DNA of 64,000 nt, taken from contig NZ_CP042425.1 of the NCBI RefSeq assembly GCF_008254045.1, positions 8,384,163-8,448,162 on the forward strand. The letters run 5' to 3'. Shown here piece after piece: positions 1-10,200 of this stretch. Below the pieces are notes generated by a model that worked only from the letters and a program-made list of their open reading frames with translations, did not search any database and was not told where the DNA came from. A program made the translations under genes and the position numbers. Positions within the stretch are counted from its first letter, which is position 1; each line of letters begins with the position of its first letter. Origin of the DNA: Limnoglobus roseus (GTDB lineage Bacteria > Planctomycetota > Planctomycetia > Gemmatales > Gemmataceae).

Positions 1-1
1 G

Positions 2-1156
2 GAAATCAAGGACGCGCAGCTGATCTTCCCGGCGGTTTGGGCCGACCTGATTGAGCGGCACGGCGACCGCCTGACCTTCCCGCGCGAGTTCATCTGGCTC
101 GGCGGCGCGCCCGGGGCCGGGAAGGGAACGAACACAGCGTTCATCGCCAACGCCCGCGACATCACGGCCCCGCCGATCGTCATCAGCAGCTTGCTAACGA
201 CGCCCCAGGCGACGGCGATCAAGAACGCCGGGCAGATGGTCGGCGACCGCGAGGTGATCGGCCTGTTGCTCGAAGAACTCCTCGACCCCCAGTACCGCGA
301 CGGCGTCATCGTCGACGGCTTCCCCCGCACGAAGGTGCAGGTCGAGTTTTTGAAGCTGTTCTACCACGCGATGATCGGCTCGCAGCCGGGTGACGATGAC
401 GCCGCGGAAGAGTGGGCACCGGGGAAGCCGATGTTCCGGATCGCGCTCCTGTTCGTGACCGAGGACGTGAGCGTCGAGCGGCAACTAAAGCGCGGCCGTG
501 TCATCCGCGACCACAACCGGCAGGTCCGCGAGTCGGGCGTGGGCGACCTCCTCGAAGAGCGGGTCACGGACCTCGATCCGGGCTTGTGCCGCAAGCGGTA
601 CAAGGCGTTCAAGGATTCGACGTTCGACGCCCTCCAATCGCTCCGGCGGATCTTCCACTTCCACTTCATCGACGCCGAGGGCGACCTGCCCGAGGTGCAG
701 CGGAACATTGTCCGCGAGTTCACCTATCAGAGTTCGCTCGAACTTAGCCCCGGCGTGTTCGAGCTCATCCAGGCCATCCCGGTGGCGACGCAACTCGCCC
801 TGCACGCCCGCCAGGAGTTGGTGAAGCGGTTGGAACAGTACCACGAGGAGCAGCCCGCCCTCTTTCAGTCGGTCATCCGCCTCATCGAGGCGAAGGCGTT
901 GCCGATCGTCCGGGCCCACGCGATGTCGGGGCACGCGCAGATCAACTTCGAAGACTCGCTGCTCGACGACCCCCTCGCCCTGCGAATGATGATCGACGTG
1001 TGCTCGGAACGGGGCTTCCACGCCACGGTGGACCTCCACCGGGTCGAAGTGCCCGAGCGGATCAACCCGGAGACGTGGGAAGTCTACTGCCGGACGAAGA
1101 AGGTCTACCGGGTCGAGATTCGCTACCCGCCGTCCGACATCCGCCGAGGCCATTAA
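2..1156 (+). CDS. Adenylate-kinase-like nucleoside monophosphate kinase, 5' truncated
   Basis: The frame is open from the first full codon of the window, so the true start lies upstream; the TTG at 191 is internal. About 384 residues are visible. A P-loop GGAPGAGKGT is encoded at about 101-130, and the NMP-binding signature VDGFPRT of adenylate kinases follows at about 313-333. The arginine-rich LID-like segment (QLKRGRVIRDHNRQVRE) is encoded around 480-530. The expected reaction is phosphoryl transfer from ATP to AMP or a related NMP in the cytoplasm. Classic adenylate kinases are about 215 residues, and here about 150 residues continue beyond the kinase core with no domain I recognise, so this is not a plain housekeeping Adk. 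The gene ends convergent to the giant minus-strand gene with a hairpin between them. Family call is confident; substrate is not. Confidence 0.8.
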   Translation, partial: EIKDAQLIFPAVWADLIERHGDRLTFPREFIWLGGAPGAGKGTNTAFIANARDITAPPIVISSLLTTPQATAIKNAGQMVGDREVIGLLLEELLDPQYRDGVIVDGFPRTKVQVEFLKLFYHAMIGSQPGDDDAAEEWAPGKPMFRIALLFVTEDVSVERQLKRGRVIRDHNRQVRESGVGDLLEERVTDLDPGLCRKRYKAFKDSTFDALQSLRRIFHFHFIDAEGDLPEVQRNIVREFTYQSSLELSPGVFELIQAIPVATQLALHARQELVKRLEQYHEEQPALFQSVIRLIEAKALPIVRAHAMSGHAQINFEDSLLDDPLALRMMIDVCSERGFHATVDLHRVEVPERINPETWEVYCRTKKVYRVEIRYPPSDIRRGH

Positions 1157-1214
1157 CTCGGCGATCGGGAAGTCGCCGGCTGTCGAACTCTTCGCCACTC
1201 AAAACCACACGCCC

Positions 1215-1246
1215 GCGGGGCAAGCGAACTGTCTCGCTTGCCCCGC
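1215..1246. terminator. Bidirectional hairpin terminator between convergent genes
   Basis: A 13-base perfect inverted repeat (GCGGGGCAAGCGA / TCGCTTGCCCCGC) with a 6-base loop lies between the kinase stop at 1156 and the giant gene stop at 1274. No U-tract follows on either side, so it may act by stem strength or together with Rho. Confidence 0.65.
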
Positions 1247-1273
1247 AGGCGTTTCATGACTGCCGTCAGGCCG

Positions 1274-4200
1274 TTACACGTCGTTGAACTCGTCGCTGCC
1301 GATTTCGGGCTCCGTCGTCACGCGGTACGCCCCGGCCGGCGGCGACGTGGTGCTCGGCTTCTCCGCCGGCCGTTGGGACACATCGACCGCCACGCCGAAC
1401 AGCACGACCGACGACGGACCACTGAGCGACGCTGGGCTGAGGGTGTACGCCTTCACGGCCCCGGCGTCGAGGGAGCCGTCGGCCGTCGGCAGGACCGCAA
1501 AGTCGGGCGGGGCCACGACCAGTTCCACCAGGTCGTCGTCGGCCGGGAGGACGGGCAACCGGCGGACGCCGGGCGGTAGGGCTTCCGCCATCAGGCCGCT
1601 TGCCGTGTGTTGCAGGCCGAGGGCGTGACCGATCTCGTGCTCGAGGACGGTCAGAAGGTCGAACCGGCCGGCCGCCGCCCCCGTCCCGGTCAGGTCCGCG
1701 CCGTTGACTACGTACTCGGCGTCATCGCCGGGCGTCGGGTCGACGTACCACCCGGCCCCGTTCGCGTCGTCGTCGATCGTCACCCGCGTGCCGCTCGCCT
1801 GGCCGAGTTCTCCGGCAGGGTCGAGGTCGGCCGTCGTGACCGTCACGGCCCCAAGCGCCGCCCGCTGGGCCGGCGTGAGGTCGAGCATCGACCACCGGCG
1901 AACGGCTTCCGCGGTGAGGGCGGCGAGGGCGTCGCCGGACAGGGCGGTGCCCGCCGCGACCGGGCCGGCGGCCGCGTGCAACGGCAGCACCGGCGGCGAC
2001 GTGCCGATTTCGATGCCGTTGGCCGTCCAGAACGAGAAGGCACTGATGGTCACGTCCAACACCCCGTCGTTGTTGGCGTCCCCCCCGGTGAGGTTGAAGA
2101 TCACCGGGCCGTTGGTGTTCGTCAGGAGCGTCTGGGTGCCGCCGCCCTCGACGGTGACCGTGACGTTGCCGCGGGAACTGTACGCATCGAAGGCGTACAG
2201 CGTGACCGGGATCCCCGTCAGCCCCGGTTGCACCAGCACCTTGTACACCGCGGGCGGGTTGCCGTTCGCCCCGTCGCGGTAGAAGTCCGGGGTGCCCGTC
2301 GCCGTGATCTGGGGGTAGTCGGCCGGGAGGCGGTCGAAGTCCGAAGCCGCGACGGCGAACCCGTACCCCGTCTGGTTGCTGAAGACCTCGGTGGCGCTCA
2401 CGCCCTTGAAGTTCGCGGCGACCGGCGACCCGGCCGGGCCGAAGTCGTAGCTGACCTTCGCCCCGGTGTACACCTGCGTGAAACCGCCCGCGAAGGCCCC
2501 GTCCACGGCCACCAGGCCCACGGACGAGTTCACGTTCCCGGCCGCCACGACCGGCGACTTGATGGCGAACGAGCCCGTGCCGCCGGTGAGGAGGACTTGA
2601 ACGCCGTCGTAATCGGGCGAGGCGTCGGCCGTGGTGATCGCCCCGTACTTCGTCGAGATCGTCACGAGGCCGGTCGCCGGGCCGCCCGAGATGCCGTACG
2701 TCGTGATGAGGCTCCCGTCGCCGGCGACCGCCGCCGTTGGGGACACGGCGAGTACGCCCTGGGTACTCAGGGGGCGGTATTCCAGCCCCTGCAGTTTCCA
2801 CCCGTTCTGCGGGCCGCCGGCGTCGGAGATGCGGAACCGCATCTGGAAGTTCCCGCCGCCGATGTCCACCGGCGTGACGGTGAACGACAGGATGTTCGTC
2901 TTCGCGGCTTTCACGTTGGCGGCCAGCGGCACGAAGGCCGTGCCGTTGAAGTACTCGATCACCATCTCGTCCGGCGGCGCGTCCAGGTCGCCGATGTACA
3001 ACGTGACGACCTGTTGAGCTCCTGACGGCACGTCGATGGCCAGAACGCCCGGGGAGCCGATGAGGCCGTAGTTGAAGTCTTCGAACAGGGCGCCGCCGAA
3101 CCCCGCACCGCGGTCCTTCGAGAGAACCGGTTCCAGCCAGCCGAGGCCGTTCCCGGCCGAGTTCGTGTACAGGGTCGCCGGGACGCCGAGGTACCCGGCC
3201 GCGGTCGGGCCGGTCGATCCGGCGGCGTTGAAGTCGACCTTGCGGGCGGTCGGCAGGGCGTAGGCTTGCGTGTACGTGCCCTTCGCGTCGACGACGATAG
3301 CGGCGTTCGCCGTCAGCGTGACCGGGGCGTTGCCCGTCGGGGCCAAGAGGCGGAAGTACGCCACGCCGTTCGCGTCCGTCCGCACTTGCAGGCCGGTCAG
3401 GAAAGGGTCCGCGTCGGCCGCGTTCGTCAGGCCGTCCGGGGCAACGCCGGACAGCGTGCCGGCCGTCGCCGCGATCGACACCACCGCGTTCGGGAAGAAG
3501 CCCGCGGCCTGGTATGTCGTCGTACTCAACCCGTCAGCGGCGAGCGTGCTGTTGGCGATGACGGCCTTCGACATCGGGTCGATGCGGTCGATCGTCACCG
3601 GGGACACGAGGTTGACCGGCCGCACGTCGACGGCGTTCACGTGCCAGTATTCGTGCGTGCCGAACGTGTCCACGAACGTGACGTCGATCTTGCCGTCGCC
3701 GTTCACGTCCGAACCGACGGCCGTGAGCGTGACGAACTGGTTCTGGAACACGGTCGGCACGGCGATCTTGCCCGCCCCCTCGATGGTGACGAACACGTTG
3801 TCGATGACCACGTCGTGGTCGCCGAGGGTCACGCTCACCTGGTAGTTGCCCTTCGCGATGGTCGCCACGCTGAACGTGCCGGCCACGTTCAGCGGGCCGA
3901 ACCAGTTGCTGTCCCGGAGGACGGACTGGAAGTTCGTCTGGGCGGGGTCGGGGGCCGTCGGGCCGCGGTCGGCCGCATTGACCGGCGACGCCCACCCGTA
4001 GTACCCGGCCGTCGGGTAGACGTCGGTGTTTGCGACGCCCGTCCAGTACGGGGCGTACGGCCCGGCTTGCACCGCCCCCCCGGCCGGGCCGAAGTCGAAC
4101 GTGCCGCCGAGGCCGATCGGCACCGGGATCGTCTCGAAGCTGACCCAGTCGAGCAGGTTGTGCGAGGTCGACGGGAGGCTGCCGTTCGGCGTCGCGATCG

Positions 4201-7200
4201 TGGCCGTGTCCAGGCCCGTCACGCCGGCCACGTCAACGACGAGGAAGTCACCGGGCAGCGCGGTCGGCGACTGCGGGTTGCCGCCGTCCAGGTGGACCTC
4301 CGGCCCGCCCCCAGCTTTGGCGACCGGCCTCGTGGACACCGTGTCGTTGCCGTTCTTCGAGAAGACGTACAACTTGTCGAGGTTCCCGTTCGCGTACGTG
4401 ATCGTCTCACCGCCGGACTTCGTGGTCCGCACGGCCGAGAAGTTCACGTCGATCGTGTCGGGGTTGTCCGTGCCGTAGACGTTGGCCACGTCGTTCGCGC
4501 TGGCCCCGGTGTCGGTGATGTTCGTCACCGGCGGCAGGAACGATAGGCCGCCGGTGGTGAACTGGAGGTTGTAAACGTCGTCGCCGCCCTGGGCGTCGAG
4601 GTTCATCACGTCGACGCCGTTGTTGTAGGTGACGGTGTCGGCCGGGCTGGAGACGCCCGCGCCGGTGACCCGCACCGTCGCGTTGCCGGCGGCGGCCGTG
4701 TTCACGTCGTAGGTATCGACCGCGGCCGTGCCCTGGACGGTCAGCGTGTCGGTCCCCGTGGCCCCGGATTCTTCGACGGCCACCGTACCGTCGAGGGTGC
4801 CCACCGTGATCGTGTACGTGTCGGCGTTCGCCTGACCGTCCAGGTGGAGCGTGGACGCCCCGGACTTGGTGACGGCGAACAGGTCGGTGCCGTCACCACC
4901 CAGGACATAGGCGTTCGGCCCGCTGACCGGTCCGTTCAGGGTGAAGGTGTCGTTGCCGGCGTTGCCGCTGATCATCACCATGCCCGTGCCGGTGACAGAC
5001 CCCGTCGCGGACACGGTAACGGCGTCGTTCCCCGCACCCGTGGCGAGGCCGACCGTCGACCCGCCGCTGATCGCGGCGTTGACCGTCAGCGTGGCCGCCG
5101 TCGCGTCGACCGCGGAGACGGCGATCGTGCCCGACGTTGTGACCGCCTGATTGACGACGAGCGACCCGCTCAGGGCCGTGACGACCAGGCTGCTGGTCCC
5201 GAGTGCGATGCCGCTGGTCGAGCCGGTGAGGCCGGTAACCGTGTCGATGGTCAGCGAGTTCGCGTCCACGTAGGTGAAGTCGCCCGTGCGGTTCGCGGCG
5301 AGGGCGGCGACATCATTGGCCGTGTTGGCGAGCGTCGCCACCCCGCTGCCGGTGAACCGGAAGCCGCCGGCGGTGATCGTCCCGCTCTGCGTCGCGGTGC
5401 CGGCGGTGCTGAGTTCGAAGACGCTCGCCCCGACGTTCGCCGAGTTGATGTTCAGGCCGTCGAACTCGCGGATCGCCGCGTTACCGTTCGGAGACGACAG
5501 AGCGAGGTTCACCAGCCGCGTGTCGAGGTTAACCGTCGTCCCGGCCGTGAACGTGCCGAGGCCGGTGGCCGCCCCGGCGGTGACATTCGTCGTACCAGCC
5601 GCATTGCCGTCGAGGATTGCCCCGAGAGTCGAGGTCAGGGTCACGTTTCCGTTGGAAGCAGTGACGACGTTCGCCGTGAGATCGCCGGCCGTGTTGTTGA
5701 TCGTCACGTTCCGCGCGGCGCCGGCCGCCACGACACTCGTCGCCGTCGTGCTGCCGCCAGTGATGATGCGAATCAGACCGTCTTGAGTGGTCACATTCTG
5801 AAGCGTCACGCCGTCCGTTTCGTTGATCCAGATGCCGTGCGTGCCACTGTTCGGCGATGCGGTCGTCGAGGCGATGATTGTGTTCGCGGCCGTGTTGATG
5901 TTCACGACCGGCGGGGCCGTGCCGATGTCCACGGCGGCGGTCAACGTCACCACGTCGCCCGTGACGAGATTGGTGCCGCTGTTCAGGATCGACCCGGTGC
6001 CGGTGTTCGCACTCAAAGTGACGTCACCGGCTGTCGCCCCGGCGTTGATCGTGCCGACCACGATGTTCCCGCCGCCGGTCGCCGTGATGCTGATGTCGTT
6101 CGCGTCGCTGTCCGTCGAAGAGACGACGTTCGTTGCGGTGATCGTCCCGCCCGCCGTGATCGTGATGAGGCCGTTGCTGCTCGTCATGTTCGTCAGGGTG
6201 ATTCCATCGGCTTCGCGAATCAGGATGGAACCGGCCGCGCTCGTGGTGGCCGTGAGGCTAGCGATGGTCGTGTCGAGGTCGATGCCGCCAGCCGCTGACA
6301 GTGTCACCATCGTGCCGGTGAGGTTGTTCGTACCGGTTCCGTTGTTGTCGGTGATCGCCCCGGCCGAGGACAGGGTGATCGTCGTGCCGCTGACCGTGTT
6401 CACCGCCGTGGCCGTATTTTCGGAGACGCTGACCGCGCCGGTGCTGGACACCGTGAGGTCGCCGAAGTTCATCGTGTCGCCGGTCTGGTTGCCGAGGTCG
6501 ACCGACGTGCCGTTGAAACTCGCCGTCCCCGTCACCGTGAGGCTGGCGTTCGTGGCATTCGTAATGCCCGCCGTGGACGCCAGCGTGAGACTGGCGGCCG
6601 TGCTGGTGCCGGCGAGCGACGTGTCACTGTCCTCGCTGATGCTCACCGCCCCGGCGCTGTTGAACGTCAGCGAGGCGAAGTTGACCGTGTCGGTGGCCTG
6701 GTTGCCGAGGCTGATCGACGTGCCACCAAGGTTGGCGTTGCCGCCCACGCTGAGCGTCGCATTGTTCACGTTCGTCAGCAGACCCGCGGAAGTCAGAGTC
6801 AGGGTGCCGGCGGTGCTGCTCCCGACGAGGTCGGTCTGCGAGTCCTCGACGACAGTAACGGCACTGGTGCTATTGAAGGTGAGCGAACCGAAGTTGAAGC
6901 TGTCGCCGGGGACGTTGCCGAGCGCGATCACGACGTTCCCCGTGAACGACGCGGTTCCGGTGACATTCAGATTCGCGGTTGCGTCGTTGCCGATGGCGCT
7001 GGCGAAGACCGTGACGGCGGCGGCGGTCGCCTTGCCGGTGATGTTGAACGTGCTGAACGGGCTCCCCGAACTGCCGACGTTCAGGCTGGCAGTGGCGACG
7101 AAGTCGGACAGGTCGAGGGTGTTCAACGAGTCGGCCACGTTGCCCCGATTGATCGTCAGGCTGCCGGTCGGGGCGGTGAAGTCCGTCGTCTCAAAATTCA

Positions 7201-10200
7201 CCGGGCTGCTCGCTAGCCGCAACCGCCCGTTCCCCAGAGTGCCATCGTCGCCGAGGACGGCGCTGCTGCTGGGCGAGGCCGGAAGGTTGAAGATCACGTC
7301 CGTCACGCTGCCGACGTTCAGCAGTACCGGCTCGAGGCCGGTGTAGAAGACCTTGCGGCCGTCGAAATCGATGCGGCCGTCGTTGGCGTTCGTGAAGCTG
7401 TTCGTGATCGTCGTGTACGCGCCGGCGAGGACTTGCAGTTTGTCGCCGGGCGTGCTGGTCGGGTTGCCGCCGTTGAAGGTGATGCCGGCGGGCAGCAAGG
7501 CGTTCGCGTTGGTGTTGTCGATGGTGAGCGTGTCGTTGCCGTCGAGGCCGTTGACGGCAAGGGTCGTGATCGCCCCGAGGTTGACGAACACCCCGCCGTT
7601 GATGCTGATTTCGTACGTCCCGGCAGGGGCGGCCGCCTTGCGGAAGACGAACGTGTCGTCCCCGGTCGTGCCGTTGACGACGGGGGTGGAGTACAGGACC
7701 ACGTCGTTCCCGTCGCCGCCGTGGTACGAGACGTACACGGTGCCGCCGGCGTAGGTGATCGGCGTGCCCTCCGGTAGCCCGGCGAAGATGCCGGTCACCG
7801 CGTCGGTGCCGTCGTTGTCGATGATGGTGAACGACTGCGTGACGGTCGGGTTCACGGTGAAGGCGGCGAACTGCGACACGCTCAGGGCCGCGCCGCCGAG
7901 GTTCACGGTGCCATTCACGAAGAGTTGATCGTATTGTGTGCCGGCTGTGGTTCCGCCGAGTTCCACGGCGAGGGTGTCGTTGCTATCGAGCGTGAGGTTG
8001 CCGTTGAGCGTCACCAACCCCGGGCTGGAACCGGGAGCGAGGGTAACGGACGTCGCTGCCGTGGTCACGTTCTCGGTATAAGTGCCGGCGGTCACGTTCA
8101 GCACGCGGTTTGCGCTAGTCAGGCTGCCGGCGATGAGGTTGACGCCTTCCTGGATGCGGCCCGTCGTGCCGGATTGCGCCCCGAGGGAGTGGACGGTGGC
8201 CGACGACAAGTCAGCCTGGAAGCCGACCACGGACTGGTTCGCGACGGACTCGTCGTTGTCGAGGAGGGGCGTGAAGTCCACGACCGAGACCGGCCCCGCG
8301 TCTTGAATGATCGACGCGGTGACCGCGACGGGCTTCGAGGTCCCCCAGTAGTTTCCCGAGGCGTCGAGGGTGCCGGTGTAGGCCGTGCCGCCTTCGTTGA
8401 TGAACTCGATACTGGCGCGGGACAGATTCTTGAACGCATTCTGCGTGGCGGTGATGCCCGAGTTCGGCGTGCCGAAATCGTCCGCGATTTGAATGCCGTC
8501 GGACCCGCCGTCGATCCGGTTCCCCTGGACCGTGATCGTGCTGTTGCCGTTGAAGAAACCGATGGCGTAGTGCGCGCCCACGAGGTTGAGGAAATCGTTG
8601 CCGGTGACCGCGATGCCCGTCGTGTTGTAGAAGTACACGCCCCGGCCGTGATTGGTAACGCTGTTGTTCGAGAAGGTGATGTTGGTGAAGGCCGTAGCGT
8701 TGGTATTGCTGATCCCGAGTGCCCACGACGATTCGACGGGAGCCGAATTGGTGAACGTGTTGCTGTCGATGAGGACATTCTTCACGCCGCCGACGCCGGC
8801 GGTGAACTGGTCGGCGTAGATGTCGGTGTTGAGGCCGCCGTTATTATTCTGAAACAGGTTGTATTGGACCACGCCCTGATTGATCGCGTTGCTGTTGGTG
8901 AGGAACAATCCGGCGTAGTTGTTCTGAATGATGTTGTTGACAACATGCGCACCGCTCGTCGTCGGGGCCAGGAAGATCGCCGGGCCGAACTGGTTCGAGC
9001 TCGTACTCCCCTGGAGAGTGAAGCCGTCGATGCTGACGTTGCTGGCCGTGACGTAGAGCGCGGTCTTGCCGGCGTTGGTCGAATTGTCGATGATCGTTTC
9101 CGCCCCGGTCCGCGCCCGGGCGTCCACGCCAGCTTTCGCCCCCTTCAGGGTCAGGGTCTTCGGGACGCTGACGCTTTCGATGTACGTCCCCGCTGCCACG
9201 TTCACCGTCGCGCCGGTCGCGGCTACGTTCACACCATCTTGAATCTGCCCCGGGGCAGTCACGTTCACCGTCGTCGCGGTCGTACCGGTGATCGCGTTCG
9301 TCACGTTCGCGTTCAGGTTGATCGTCGGGGCGTTCAGCGTCGTCGTGCCCGAGAACGTCGTCGTGCCGTTGACGGTGATCGCGTCGCCGGAATTGGCCCC
9401 GGTGTTGAGCGTCAGGTTCGTGATTCCGGCCGCGGTTCCGTTCGCCCCAGACACGGTGAAGGTGTCGGCGCTCGCGGCGATACCACTCGTGTCGATGATG
9501 ACGGTCATGTTGTTGAAGAACGCGACACTCTCGATCGGGTTGCCGGCGGTGGTGCCGGACACCACAATCGCGGGCGTCGTCCCCGGCCCGGTGAGATCGA
9601 AGCCGTTCGCGATGGTGAAGACGTTGTTGGCGGCGAGCGGGGTGGCCGGCGGCGGCAGCGTTGCGAGACTGGCCGTCGCCATCCCGCTGATGTCGATGGG
9701 CTCGATGTTCGAGAAAGAAATGAGGGAGCTGCCGACTTGAATGGTCCCTTGGTGGTTCGTGGCCGTCGAGGTCGCGGCCGCCGAGTACGTTGCGCTCGTG
9801 GTGCCGTTGCCCTTGACCGAGAGCTTGTCGTTCCCGCCGGCCCCGCCGTCGAAGCTGATGTTCGGCAGGGTGCCGTTGCTGTAGTCCAGCGTAAGCGTGT
9901 CGTTTCCGCCAGCGCCGTTGATGACGATGGACGTGAGGCCGGCGAGCGCGATCTTGTACGAGTGGCTACCGCCGGTAAACACTTCTGTGGGGTCGGTGAT
10001 GGTGATGAACGTGCCGTCGCTGGTGACCGTGAGGTTGTTGGCCTTCCCCGTGGTGTCGGTGTCCGCGACGGTGAGCGTGTCGCCGGTGCCGGAGACGGTC
10101 GGCGTGAGCGTCGCGGGGACAACGTACGTGTTCAGCAGTACGCCGACGCTGTTGCCGTTGGCGTTGGCGACGGCGAGGTCGGGCTTGCCGTCGACGTTAA

